This document shows positions 20,860 through 32,327 of a DNA stretch of 64,000 nt, in pieces. Position numbers and translations under genes: made by a program. Under the pieces are notes generated by a model. That model was not told where the DNA came from. It saw only the letters and a program-made list of their open reading frames with translations, and did not search any database. Each line of letters starts with the position of its first letter. Positions within the stretch are counted from its first letter, which is position 1. The stretch comes from Zygnema cylindricum (Eukaryota > Streptophyta > Zygnematophyceae > Zygnematales > Zygnemataceae), in contig JBBHKE010002921.1 of NCBI GenBank assembly GCA_037447655.1, positions 52,753-116,752 of the forward strand, written 5' to 3'.

Positions 20860-21079
20860 CTGCTAATCGTTATTAGTGTTGAAGTTTTTTCGCCACTCAA
20901 AACAACAAACTTTTCTCCGTGCACACACTTGTCAGATTGTCAATCGGAGACAGCCAATAGGAAGGTGAAAATCTTGCCTTCCAATAGCAACCATAGGATT
21001 GACGATCCGGCAAGTACGCACGAAGAAAAGATGTTTTAAGTGGCGAAAATAACGTTAACACTAATAATGATGTGCGGCG
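20860..21079. mobile_element. TA-flanked MITE, 220 bp
   Basis: TA, then CTGCTAATCGTTATTAGTG at the left and CACTAATAATGATGTGCGGCG, then TA, at the right. The interior arm TTTTTTCGCCACTCAAAAC is followed by GTGCACACACTTGTC and is inverted near the right end. The interior matches the 8.2-kb element (GGAGACAGCCAATAGGAAGG). Confidence 0.8.
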
Positions 21080-21302
21080 TACTTTCCTAAACCCATTTCC
21101 CCGGTGAGATTTTCCTTTGTTTAAATCATCCGGGTGGCGAAATCATCCCTCCCCCCCTTTCCTCCCCTCCCTCCCCTCTTTTTATTTAATTCCAAGAAGT
21201 TAGGGTCCTGGATCGATTTGCGGTAGGAGCAAATTTGGGCTTCTATAATTTTATAGTTTGATAAAACAGTATAATTCTTTAATTCTGTCGTTTATTCAGC
21301 AT

Positions 21303-21373
21303 GTGCCAGTGGTCTAGTGGTAGAATAGTACCCTGCCACGGTACAGACCTGGGTTCGATTCCCGGCTGGCACA
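21303..21373 (+). tRNA. tRNA-Gly (anticodon GCC)
   Basis: A complete cloverleaf. Acceptor stem GTGCCAG pairs with CTGGCAC and is followed by discriminator A. The D-arm is of the GTCTAGTGGTAGAAT type. The anticodon arm is GTACC-CTGCCAC-GGTAC with GCC at 21335-21337, and the T-arm is CTGGG-TTCGATT-CCCGG. There is no intron. Box A (GTGGTCTAGTGG) and box B (GGTTCGATTCC) are canonical, and a TTTT polymerase III terminator follows at 21379-21382. It is a nuclear-type gene, probably functional. Confidence 0.97.
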
Positions 21374-21383
21374 GTAGATTTTC

Positions 21384-23430
21384 ACGAAATTCTTTTATCC
21401 GACCTTCTCTCAGGACCTCCTTGGCTACGACATTTTTATTTTTTCTCTCCCTCTCGCCCTCCTCTTTCGTCCGTCCCGAGAGAAACCAGAGAGAGAGAGC
21501 CACTTGGGATGGTCCCCCAGTGATTGGGAAAAAACGTTTTTAATCTCTTTGTTTGTTTTGCTCACTTGTTTTACCAAAACAAAACAAAACAAAACTGATT
21601 TGCCTTGCTCCCCCTCCCTTACACGCTCGAAAATGTACATAAAATTGTGCAATCCTTTTCCAATTCGAATAATCGTATTCTCTTTCGACAAAACCCTAAA
21701 CAATAATCGACATAAATCGACTTTCGCAGAATTTCTTTGCTTCTTTTGTAATTTTACACTATGAGGATTTTATATAACTTGCGGATGTTTGTCAAAATGA
21801 TAGTTTTCGGTTTATTTTTGGTTTGTCCAATAGAGTACTCCTACAGTTAAAGACATTTTTTCTCCTAACAAGACAAAAAATGGCATGTAATCCCCATATA
21901 CAAGTTTATTCCCGGTCACTTATTTCAAAAGGACATAAAAAAAAAAAAAACCACTAAGATTCACATAAAAGTAGAAATGAAGGAAAGGTTCCAGTTTACA
22001 AAATCACAATGAAAGGCATATTCCCAGTGTAAAAAATTACAGAGGACACTCTCCAGTTTAAAAAAACCACAAAAATTCCGGTATGAAAATTCTCAACATG
22101 ACACTTCTAGTAGATAAAGCACAAAAAGACAAGCGACAGAGCAAAAAACCAAAAAGAAGGGCATATTCCGTAAAAAGGTTTTAAGTCCTATGGACATTTC
22201 TCACCATCACACTACTAAACATTCCTTCTCAATCGCCCCTTTAGAGTAATAATGAATATACTGATGATTTATTATTATTAAGAAGGTATTTTCATTATTT
22301 TAAGAAGGTAGTTTCATTATTTTAAGAAGGTATTTTTATTATTTTTAGAACTATTTCCGTTCGAAAGCATTTGTTCTCTTCGTCCTCCGTGTCCATACTA
22401 ATTATCCACTATACAATCCTTCAACACCAAAAAAATCTCCATCTTTTTGCCCTTTCCAATTTTTCCGAGAGAACCACACTAAAAAACAGACTTGAAACGA
22501 AGTACTCTGATTTTTCGTTTTTTCCCTTTTTTCTGGTCAGATTTTGACATGATACCAGGAAGTTCGAAAGAATTTGAGGAAAAGTTTTCGACTGATAAAG
22601 AACAAAGAACAGAAAAAAACAAAACAACAGAAAGAAAAAGAAAGAAAGAAAGAAACAAACAAACAAACAAACAAACAAATAATCTTGATCTTCTTTGTTT
22701 CTTTCTTTGACAGATAATGGCTTTAATACACAACTTCAACGGGTCAACCATTGTATCGATGGTCACGACCAAAATGAGCAAAATTTCTTCGATTGTCACT
22801 TTGCCCTGAAAAAAACAAACCAAAAAAAGAAATGAATACCCAAGTCGTTTCCATAAATAGATTGATTTGACGACTCAACGTTAAAACTGGCTTTGTTAAC
22901 AGATTGATTTGGTGGTTCTATGTTATAACTGATTGTTTTACGATTTCTTGTTAAAAACAATTCTGTAAACACATTAATTTATTGTTTCATCGTTAAAAAT
23001 GTAGTAATCTTGTACGGAACGAGGACCCTCTCCCCCTCCTTCAGTAATATTTCAATGTATTAAGTAAAATTGCAGTCAGAAAGAACAAAAACCCAGCCCA
23101 GCCTCTTTCAACATCTATAAGATAGCAAATCCACACTATAATCCAACGTTTAGAATATCTCACCTCCAGAAGAATACAAGGAGATGAAAAAAACTTGAGA
23201 AGAACCTGGATGAAAAAAAAATCGATGAGCAAAACTTGTAGCAAATAGATGTCAAAAATACCGTTAAAAAATGCATTACTACCGTACATTTCTTTTGTAA
23301 TCAGGTTACATCCTCTCACCCAATTTAACAAAGAATAATGCTTTCTTCTCAAGAAAAAACACATTCCCACCCAAAAAAAAAAACATATATACATCCGCCA
23401 TTTAAAAGTGATCGACAACAACCAAGTTTC
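21384..23430. repeat. AT-rich intergenic DNA with minor tandem repeats
   Basis: No gene recognised. Contains a degenerate CAGTTTA(C/A)AAAA(T)CACA array at about 21900-22090, a 26-base array ATTATTTTAAGAAGGTATTTTC at about 22272-22345, (AAAG)n(AAAC)n at 22623-22680, and a degenerate CAGATTGATTTG...CGTTAAAACTG repeat at about 22855-23000. Confidence 0.6.
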
Positions 23431-25210
23431 ATCACCCACAGAAACGGGTAAAAGAGTGTACATATTATTGACAATTGCCAAAAAGGGCAACATAAGAAAG
23501 ATTAATAATATGTACTTGACAAACTTGTACCACCTAATGGACCTCTTCTATACAGGTAGAAAAACTATCTTTATCTACTTCACTCTAACCTATTGTCGGA
23601 TCAAATGAAAAACATCAACAAAAATTCTTCATCATTTACATCATCCATGTGCAAAGTTTGAGGTGTTATATTCACACTTCTTATAAACAAATTCCATGCC
23701 AACTATCTTCTCTCATGACGACGTTCACTTAATACGAACTTATCAAGTACAAACGAATGGACATAAAGACCTGACTTCCAATGCCCAGGCTTAACCTCCA
23801 TAAGATCCAAACTCATATCAAGAAATCCAGCCTCTCCCTCCCTCCCATCCCCTCTCGCCCTTACATCCTCTCTGCCGACTGCGACTTCCCCAACGACGAC
23901 TTCAGTCATTCTCTTCTTGCGCTCTTAGAAATAGTGTCACTTGTCACATTAAATTCCACTTTTGGTGTGACTCCAAAATCCCCTCCCTATAACACGTAAT
24001 TTACTATTGGCTTCATCCTTATTCCATGTAAAAATTGTCCCCGGACCAAATCCCCAACCTCTCCTCGCAGTAAAAGTGTCAGAACAGAATCTCCGGCTAA
24101 GTTCCAAGAACAGATATGCTTCCCCATGGGAAGAAAACAGGAAACCTTTCCTTCAAACTGAAACCAATAGATGCTAAGAAAGATGAGCAGTTTTAGTTTT
24201 AGTAAAAGTTGCTTTAGGGAATTCCATTTTCCAATGTACCAAAACTCAGTAAGACCTCTTTATTCAACATTCAGATTTTCGACAACGGAAATGTGAAAAA
24301 CAAAGTTTCATGAAATTTTGTCGATTTCAATCCTTTGTCGTTTTTCATTGTTCAATAATCCTTTGGACAAAACACGATAGGCATTGCGAAATTTTAGGGT
24401 TCCTGAATTATCGAATAAGGAATCATCAATTAATAAATCGGTATTTCCCAAGCAATTATTTTCTTTCAAAACATCGGCGATTCCCGAAGGTAAAAAGGAT
24501 TCCCATACTGTGTTTGACAGAGAAGCTTCTGCAAATGATTTTGAAACAGGCGCTAAACGACAAACGTCAGCAGGTGAAGTAAACGACAAAATAAGTGACA
24601 AGCAGTTATGGTCAAGATTGGTCAAAGCTGCGGCTGGATATGAAGCGCCTGATATTGTTGCTTCTTGTAACTTAGTTTTTGTTTCTTCTTCAGATACTGA
24701 TTCTGATTCTGATTCTGATTCTGAATTCAAAAACTTAGTTCTGTTCTTTTTTCTGATACTGACATTGATACTGATTCTTATTTGGATGCTGATTTTGTAA
24801 CAGCAGCAGCCATGGCTCTTGGTTGCTGGATTCTTATTTTTGTTTTTGCTTGAGGAAGAAAAAGGAAACAAAGACATTTGAGGAAAAGCTCCTTCCTCTT
24901 CTGTCTCTCCTCAATATTTGCCGATACAAAGTAAAAAGAAGGACAAAATGTGAAGCTAGAAAATTAGAGCAAAAGTGCACTAAAGATGCTTAAAAAGTCG
25001 AAATAAAAACGCACTTTGAAGGCTCAAATGCAGTAAGAAATGCTGCAATTCGAGTTTTTTTACTGCATAAGAGGATATTCCATGTGACGCGTTGCGCTGT
25101 TAAGCGTTAAATACGACGCTCGAAACATATACATTTCTAAATGAGTATTTTGCAGATTCTGTAGCTCTTCTTTGTAACACATGTAGCAGCTCAGCTTATA
25201 ACGTGCTACA
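23430..25210. repeat. Segmental duplicate of the F-box gene region
   Basis: This segment resembles 16.8-18.7 kb in the same orientation. The 3' side shares ACTTGACAAACTTGTACCAC (about 23515 and 16836). The coding part is shared throughout. The 5' side beyond the gene shares GTAGCAGCTCAGCTT (18671-18685 and about 25184-25198). The duplication therefore included both flanks and was not a retrocopy. Confidence 0.7.
23703..24877 (-). pseudogene. Decayed duplicate of the F-box/PP2-like gene
   Basis: The F-box half (24308 to about 24720) is nearly identical in protein to the 17.2-kb gene: CLSLILSFTSPADVCRLAPV, NTVWESFLPSGI, then a premature stop after IEIDKIS. Upstream, the ATG matching the parental GCCATGG start (24813) leads after 11 codons to a stop, so the start is also out of frame. 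The C-terminal half survives in other frames (MTEVVVGEVAVGREDVRA near 23850-23909, GLYVHSFVLDKF at the end). Several frameshifts lie between 23910 and 24307. A (GAATCA)n-like Ser/Glu-coding repeat near 24695-24725 is expanded relative to the parent. Not expected to encode a working receptor. Confidence 0.85.
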
Positions 25211-25229
25211 GTAGTTATTATTGTACTAA

Positions 25230-26178
25230 GGTACGTCCCATGTAATCGGTACTTTGATAAAGTATTTTGGAATGTAAGGATTCCCCGTACACTTGAAGAG
25301 CGATCCCTATGTGCGAAAATGAAATCGGAACTTTGGAATGTGACGGTTGTAGACGTAGGTACAACTTGTGACGACTGAAGGCGACAACGAAACTTCCGAC
25401 TATTGGTGACGCCAAGAAAAACAGCGACAGTGGTAGACGTCTAGATTTTTGTGAAATCGTAGATGTTTAGGGTTTGGTGATATTGTGACGTCACGCTCAC
25501 TTGTGACAACGTTGACGTCACTGATTCAATAACTTCCTGCCATGGTTTTCCGATTTCGTTTTTTCTACTTTTCTCGCTCGATTTGCCATTAAAAAAAAAC
25601 CTAAAAAATGTCAAAAATAATATTTTTAAAATATCTTTCATTTTATACCAATATTGTCGTCTCTCATTCTAAAAAGTGTGAGATACAAGCGATGGTGTGA
25701 GAGGGAGAGGTGAGAGGCGACGACGGCGCAAAAATTTGCAAAGGACCCCATGAATGAAAGTGGAGTCCCAAGACCCCTGCAGATTTTTTTCCGTACATGC
25801 GCGTGACGGGCACGGAGAAAAATAGCGAGGACTCTTCTTCGTCCTAAAATTTTCACACTCTTGTGGCGCATGCGTGGGTCATTTTTCATTCGCTGTTTGG
25901 GCGGTACTTGAACTAAAATCACCCCCTCGAGGTGATTTTGGATGAAGTTTTTTTTTGGGTTGGATTCTCTTGCCCGGGGGTCGAAAAGGGTAAAACGCCA
26001 AAATGCGTTCACATGACGACAAACACGCCGTACATCCAAAGTATGAATTGACGTTTTCTTTACTTTGGTAAAAATGATTTTTTCGTATGGCTAAAGTTTT
26101 TGTCAAAGTTCCCTTAATTTTAGGGCAAAAAGACAGAGAAAAGTAGATACTTTAATACATGGGGACGTGAACGTACCC
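25230..26178. mobile_element. PIF/Harbinger-like non-autonomous element (H1)
   Basis: The left end GGTACGTCCCATGTAATCGG and the right end ACATGGGGACGTGAACGTACCC are inverted and flanked by TAA (25227-25229 and 26179-26181). Three-base TAA duplications with GG...CC termini fit PIF/Harbinger. A copy of the same length is at 32,935-33,887 and a fragment is at 45.6 kb. A minus-strand frame with DVRRVCRHVNAFWRF is shared with the other copy, but its length differs, so it is probably not coding. Confidence 0.82.
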
Positions 26179-26512
26179 TAATTCAGACATCTGATTTTTA
26201 AGTTGCATCAAGATATCGTGCGAGCATTCCCAACAAGAAAATTTCCATGTTCCCTAATGTTGAATGAAAACCGTAAACGTACAAATCAAACAATTTTCAG
26301 TTTTTAACCCTAAAAATTAATCTGACTGCCATGGTTATGAAGTTATGAGGCAACATTTTCATTGTAGCATATTTCGCTCAGTTACGTTGTCGCGACGCTA
26401 AAAGCTAAGCCTCCCGTCGGAAACTGTCGGCGATTTTTGTTACGCTTTTTATAAGTTATATACATGCGACAGCGTAACTGATTCAACAATGCTCTCATGG
26501 AAATTGGGAATT

Positions 26513-26551
26513 GGGAATTGCTAATCGCAGAGATTTCTTGCTGCGCGTAGG
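26513..26551. mobile_element. Left end of a long-inverted-repeat element (L0), interrupted
   Basis: GGGAATTGCTAATCGCAGAG then CTTGCTGCGCGTAGG matches the terminal arm of the L2 element at 28.5 kb. The arm stops at TA (26552-26553), where the element at 26,554-30,114 is inserted. It resumes at about 30,115 with TAGTTGTCAAAAATGGTACA up to about 30,162, where a copia-derived segment cuts it off. Confidence 0.75.
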
Positions 26552-26572
26552 TACACCGCGAATCGTTATTAA

Positions 26573-27387
26573 TAGTGTTGGGTATCGGGTAAATTCATAT
26601 CGCGATAATTTCAATATTCGATATTCAAGATATTGAATATCGATCTAGCAGAATCCTGGATGTATCGTACAAAGACCAACATAAATCATCGCGATGCATA
26701 GTATTTCTTTAAATTTAATATTTTATATTTATATATAATATGTAATTTTAGCGAAAAAGACAAATTGTCTGATACGCCACGTATGACGTGATTTTCGTTC
26801 CGTGACTTAAAGGTAGACGCCGGAAAATGTAACCGACAAAAAAGTACTAATTCTGTAATTCATATAATTACTTATTTGGGGTATGGTTACATTAGGAGGT
26901 CACTGTAATAGTACGATAACAAATTTTTATTACAGAGGCCTCTACATCGTATCATCTGAAACAAGTTTTACATACGAGTTCGATTTGAGTGGTTCTTGAA
27001 GTTGATGATCAAATCTCTAAAATAGTCAAGATTTGAATCTGAATTTTCGTATAGAAATCCGTACTTGCGTATTATGCACGTGTACTTCGCAAGTGTACCA
27101 CGTCAATGTACCTCAGAGATCTCCATCACTCTGTTGACTTTCAGGAAAAAACCGTATTTATTTTCGGCAAAGATTTTATGGACACCTTGTCCCGAAGGCA
27201 CGTGACTTTGGAGACATGTGAAAAATTTTATTTTTAACCTTTTTAATTCCTCAACATATTGGCGATATATTGGCGATACATTGCGATATTTTTATTTTTG
27301 ATATTTCGAAGCGATATATCGAATATCGGGTACCTGAAATTCGATATATATCGAATATCGGCAAAATGTCATCGATACCCAACACTA
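26573..27387. mobile_element. hAT-type MITE, longer copy, nested in element X
   Basis: TAGTGTTGGGTATCGGG at the left and ATCGATACCCAACACTA at the right. The flanks are GTTATTAA and GTTATTAG, an 8-bp duplication with one change that corresponds to the terminal word of element X. The interior contains GATATATCG words and an 0.4-kb unique block. Same family as 12,140-12,543. Confidence 0.85.
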
Positions 27388-28763
27388 GTTATTAGTGTCA
27401 AAGTTTAAATAGTGTTGAAAAAAAATTACCGTAATTGATGCTAAGGGTGGCGTTCCATCAGGAAATTCTGTAATCGTACGAACACCATTACCGAGTGCTA
27501 CAATTTGAACGTTGTTCTCTCCCGCAGAGTCTGTAATCAACGTGCTCAGAAATGAGTGGTACCACGTAAGATAAGATCGTATATTGAAAATCGTTAAATA
27601 TTTTTTACACCGACCAACTTCAACTCGAAATCTTCATTTGCATACCATGTACGTGCGGACCAGGGCATCGTTCCACACACATTTTGTACTCTTCGCACAC
27701 GTTTATCAGATGCCAGCTCATTCTTTTTAGGATATCTGCTTTTTCGCCTGACGAATGAGTGCTTCCACAAATAGTGTGATGAATGGCCGGTAACAAAAAT
27801 AACGCGACGAAAGCTCGTTACGAGATCACTTTCGTGAGTTCCGTGCGTTTTTTTTTGATTTCTGTTGGTTGCCGTCTTGACCCGTACATTCATTATCCAA
27901 CGTGTCGCGGCTTAATTTTTTATCACCATTTATAAACTTTAAAGGCGAATGCTTCCCGAAAAAACATCTAACGGTCACTGTTACCTCCCAAACCTTTGGA
28001 GAATATTGGCAAGATACTCTGTAATGTTGTTCGCGTATAAAAACAAAATAAGAGGTACGACGTAGTACGGACAAGTCCAGATTTGTTAAAACAGCCCCTT
28101 TCGTCGATGGAACGCCCCTAATTCAGGTTGCTTTTTTTAAGGTGTATTCTAATTTTGGCATTATCTAATTTGGGGAACCGAAAATGAATATTCGTCGTAC
28201 GATTATATACATTAGTATATATATTCGTACAAAATCTTATAAATCGTACGCCGTCGTGAAATTTGAATATCCGCACATGTCACACTAATTTACGTATCAA
28301 AATAATCCCGTTTTTTTAGCGCACGTTCCTATATGTGCGCGTCTGATTTAATTCATTTTTTGCAAATTTTTGTACGGTCTGACATCGACCGTGCACCACA
28401 CTATTTATATAGTATTGTACTTTCGTTCTTTACGCTATTTTGTATGGCACCTTAATTAACGTCAAGTAAAAATTAAAAGGGAATAGATAATCGCAGAGAC
28501 GATTTTTGCTGCGCGCAGGTAGTTGTCATAAATTGTACATTTGAAGTACACTTTCGTACAAGCTACGTACCTTTAAGTTTAGATTTGATGGTCAATCCGT
28601 CGAAAAACTTTGACTAGCGAAGTATTGTAGCGGCGGTTAAAAAACTGACGCGCTTGCGAACGCCGACCGTCATGAAAAAAAAAAGCAATTCACACGGTCG
28701 TTGCAGGTTTACTATAACGAAACTGAGGCAGCCACATATAAATAAAATGGTTGCGCGCAAGTA

Positions 28764-29304
28764 CACCGCGAATATTTATAATTGTCAAAGTCAATAATTT
28801 GGGTTCTTAAAATTTTGATTTTCATTTTCAAATAGGATAGATCATTTTAATTTTTCATTGACATTAATTAAGGTACCGTACAAAATAAAGTTAAGCCCGA
28901 AATTACAATAAAATATAAATAGTGTGGTTTATGGTCGATGTTAGACCGTACATAACTGTACCTTTTCAAGTGAAAATTTACAAAAAATGAATTAGAACAA
29001 ACGTGCAAACATAGGAACGTGTGATAAAAAAAACTGGAATAGTTTGACACGTAAATTAGTATAGCATGTACGTATATTTTAAATTCGCAACGGCGTACGA
29101 TTTCAAACATTTTGAAAGGATACACATATTAATGTATATAATCGTACTGCAAATGCTCCATTTTTGCTGTTCCCAAATTAGCATAAACGTCGAAATTAGA
29201 ATACACCTTTTTTTTGAAAAAAAAACAAAGACTTAATTAGCATCAATTACGGTAATTTTTCTTCAAAACTATTTAAACTTTGACACTAATAACGATTCAC
29301 GATG
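28764..29304. mobile_element. TA-inserted mariner-like element Y, 541 bp
   Basis: The left end CACCGCGAATATTTATAATT and the right end CACTAATAACGATTCACGATG are inverted and flanked by TA (28762-28763, 29305-29306). It interrupts the L2 left arm: GGTTGCGCGCAAG before it and TTTACTCACTTCACGTGAGC after it are contiguous in the L2 right arm. It is an internally deleted relative of X in inverse orientation. Confidence 0.85.
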
Positions 29305-29342
29305 TATTTACTCACTTCACGTGAGCTTTATTGTGAAAGCAC

Positions 29343-29483
29343 ACACCGACATTTGACTTTGCCGCAAAAATGAAATCTAATCGCGAACCACACCGACATT
29401 TGACTTTGCCGCAAAAATAGAATCTAGTGGCAAACCACACCGACATTTCACTTTGCCGCAAAAACGGAATATAATCGCGAACC
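29343..29483. repeat. 47-bp tandem repeat, three units
   Basis: Three consecutive 47-base units start at 29343, 29390 and 29437, each beginning ACACCGACATTT and containing CTTTGCCGCAAAAA. It lies in the centre of the L2 element and is not present in this form in L1. Confidence 0.9.
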
Positions 29484-30321
29484 GTTACGCTGAACTTGGA
29501 CACAAATTAAAGGACTATGTACGACATGTAAAAATTCGCACGAAACGAAATAAACTTCGTACAAAATATAAAAACGTACCCGCGTATAAATATAAATGAA
29601 ACAAAAATGACGCGTCGTCACGCGCGACCAAATGAAGCCACACTATTTACGAACCAACATTCTTACATTGAATAAGTACTTCACATTGATTCACATTGTC
29701 GGTGTGTGCTTTCACAGTGGAGCTCACGTGAAGTGAGTGACTACCTGCGCGCAACCATTTTATTTATATGTGGCTGCCTCAGTTTTGTTACAGTAAACCT
29801 ACGTCGACCGTGTGAATTGTTTTTCTTTTCATGACGGTCAACGTTCGCAAGCGCGACAGTTTTTTAAATGCCGTTACAGTATTTCGCCAATCAAAGTTGT
29901 TCGACGGATTGACCGTCAAATCTAAACTTAAAGGTACAAAGCTTGTACGAAACTATACTTTAAATGTACAATTTCTGACAACTACCTACGCGCAACAAAA
30001 ATCGTTTCTACGATTAGCAATTCCCAATTTAAATCATGTATCCTATTTTAGGGAAAACAATAAAATTTTAATAACCCAAATTAGTGACTTTGACACTAAT
30101 AACGATTCGCGGTATAGTTGTCAAAAATGGTACATTTGAAGTACAATATAGTACAAGTGGCGTGAAATTCTATGGGCTCCATTGCCAAACAGAATTCGTA
30201 GATCAAAAGAAATTAATCTAGATAGTGCCAACTCCAAGTTTGTACAAGCCCAAATGATTGACCCCTTTACAATGAGAACCACATAACAGATTCCCCCTTG
30301 TGAAATAAAACTTTCTGTGTT

Positions 30322-30438
30322 GTAACAGGGACAAAATACCACAGTGCACAGCAGAAGATACCGAGGATCTCATCGTAGCAACATCAAGAGCACAACCCAA
30401 GGACAAGTAAAAGGGTAGCACTTTATTACTCAGAAGAG
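30322..30438 (-). mobile_element. 3' end of a second LTR family (LTR-B) inside the copia leader
   Basis: Minus strand: ...GAGTAATAAAGTGC... to GTCCCTGTTACA. It is the terminal 117 bases of the LTR found at 35,416-35,912, with the same AATAAA and terminal CCCTGTTACA. It sits between two copies of the copia leader. Confidence 0.65.
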
Positions 30439-31261
30439 GATTATGAAATTCTATGGGCTCCATTGCCCACAGAATTCGCAAATCCAAAAGAAGCTAATCT
30501 AGATAGTGCCGACTCCAAGTTGATATAAACCCAAATGAATGATCCCTTGATAATTAAAACCCCGATACACCTTCACCCCTATGAAGATAAGACCTTGTGT
30601 GTGCTCAGTTCCACCACAAAATGCAAAGCTTGAATATGTGTTTTGGACAGTATTCCCCACTTTGACTTTCCCACTGAATAAGTGCCACCCTGACACGCAA
30701 AAACTCTAACCTACTACACCCTTGTGTAGCTTGGACTCCCTTGAGTCCGCAGCAAAAAGAATCACTGAATTTGCTCACCCGAGCATTAAGTTATGGCTGG
30801 TCAAAGATGACTTTTATAGTTACAAGCTCTCTTAGAGAGAGGTACCTAAATATCACTAAGTCTTGGTCTGCCTACTCACGACTACCTACTACTAAACCCT
30901 AGTCGAATAGTAACACTATATAGTACAAGAAGGTACAATGGGCGATGTACTTATTGTATGACCATTGTACGACAAGGTCTACAAGGTGACACCTGTCAAA
31001 TCGGAAGCCATGGTTCCTCCTCCCATCTTCTCCGGTATCAAATAATGTGGCGCCACGTGGCACCGCGTGACGCTATCTCGGTATGCCGCCAAAAGCTCAC
31101 TTCGCGTAGCGGCTATAATGTCGGTCGTCCGATCAAAACATATTTTACACGGTTCAGATTCGCGTAGATGCATGAATTGCTGTTATTGGTTAGTCTGCTG
31201 TTAATTAGATGTTGCGGTAATGTTTATTAATCTTTGAAGCCTGTCACGTGTATCATTTCGT

Positions 31262-31337
31262 TAATGCCTTATTGGATAAGGCATACCACTATACGTATTT
31301 CCATAGACCCTGGTTCAAATCTGGTCTAAAACAGCTT
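31262..31337 (+). other. tRNA-like module in copia LTR, antisense to the element
   Basis: A D-arm-like hairpin GCCTTA-TTGGA-TAAGGC, an anticodon-arm-like CTAT..ATAG hairpin and a T-arm-like CTGGTTCAAATCTGG follow each other at tRNA spacing. The host LTR is on the minus strand, so the module is antisense. The acceptor stem is not evident, so a functional tRNA is not claimed. Confidence 0.55.
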
Positions 31338-31689
31338 TTGGTTATTTGTTAGTTGTTAAGAATTCTCTACTTGTATCTTTATAAATAGCTATTGTACCCT
31401 ATGTATTCCAACGTCGACTCTAAACTATTTGCTAAAGCCAACGGCTATTAAGGATTGTAGGTACTAGGATCAAATCATGATTTTCGCAATCCTTTTTTGG
31501 TAAAACTACGAATCAGCCTATTCCCTTTAGACAGCCATGGCTCTAGCTCTCTCTCTGGTCTTCAGTGACTACAACAAGTATGGGGACCGGAGAGAGTTGA
31601 GCGAGAAGCAGGCTGCCTTTGCTGACTTACTCTATTTATTTTTCGAATACAGACCTAGAAAATACATACATTTCAACAATTTGTAAAAA

Positions 31690-31835
31690 AAATTAAATCT
31701 GCGAATACGTGTTCCTATTTGTTTTTCAAACATACTTTGTTTTAAAACACATCGGCCCTCTGTTTTAAAGAAAAGTTTGAAGATGATGTTTTTTGGCGTG
31801 GCTGTGGGCCGAAAAACCCAAAATGACAATATGTA
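31690..31835 (-). mobile_element. Fragment of a long-inverted-repeat (L) element
   Basis: The minus strand matches the interior of L1 (about 11,030-11,165): TTTTCGGCCCACAGCCACG versus TTTTCGACCCACTTCGACG, and ACAAATAGGAACACGTATTCGC versus its near-identical counterpart. It is bounded by the copia LTR on one side and a TA-type element on the other. Confidence 0.7.
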
Positions 31836-32327
31836 CACCGCGAGTCGTAATTAGAGTAATGAAAAAATTAGAGTAAAAAAATAAAAAAATCAATTAGAGT
31901 AATGAACTCTAATTTATGTGATATAACTTTTTCACGGAGGAAGTTTACTCTAATTTATTTAAATACTCTAAATTGGGTTATGTCGGCAATAATTATCCGC
32001 GCTGAAATTATGAACACTAAATTACGTGGACGTACAAAATCTGTCAGTCCGTATAGTTTTTACGTCATTATGACGTTAGTATCATTTGTCGCGTTGAATG
32101 TCAATTAATGTTCACGCTCACGACGATGTTGTCGACGGACGAGAGTTATGCGAACGCCTTTTTTTGACGTGATTGATTTTTTGTTTAGTGTAATTTCACG
32201 TGCGAGCGTGATTCTACTAAATCATTATTTGTACCTTTTTACTTATAAAAGTACAATTTTGCACGATCGGACGTTGTCCGTACTCCACACTATTTAAAAC
32301 GAACCTATATTAGATTTTTTTACACTA

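Larger units (their letters stand above)
28479..30025. mobile_element. Long-inverted-repeat element (L2 copy), nested in X
   Basis: The arms start GGGAATAGATAATCGCAGAG (left) and GGGAATTGCTAATCGTAGAA (right, reverse strand). They run inward for about 290 bp each. The flanks AATTAAAA and AATTTAAA are an 8-bp duplication with one change. The centre shares CACGCGCGAC and AACATTCTTACATTGA with L1. The left arm is split by element Y. A 47-bp unit is repeated three times at 29,343-29,483. Confidence 0.8.
26554..30114. mobile_element. TA-inserted mariner-like element X, 3.56 kb with nested insertions
   Basis: The left end CACCGCGAATCGTTATTAG (interrupted by a hAT-type MITE after 26572) and the right end CACTAATAACGATTCGCGGT are inverted and flanked by TA. 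The left subterminal TGTCAAAGTTTAAATAG and right subterminal AAATTAGTGACTTTGACA differ. The smaller element at 28,764-29,304 has the same two subterminal types in the opposite order, so it is the same family in reverse orientation. The interior (27.4-28.4 kb) holds non-coding, GTACG-rich DNA with no recognisable transposase. Confidence 0.78.
30164..31678 (-). mobile_element. Truncated copia element (subfamily 2): LTR plus leader
   Basis: Read on the minus strand, the LTR begins TGTTGAAATGTATG at 31678 and ends near 30745, where it runs into the leader (to 30164). The leader matches the plus-strand copia copy at 52.6-52.85 kb. About 150 bases of the leader occur twice (30,164-30,321 and 30,439-30,590), separated by a piece of another LTR family (30,322-30,438). 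No polyprotein follows: the element is cut off where it meets the L0 arm. Confidence 0.72.

Noticed and set aside
25638-26039. 133-codon minus frame in H1 as a Harbinger protein
   Set aside because: The H2 counterpart is shorter and shifted, so the frame is not conserved; no transposase or Myb-like motif.
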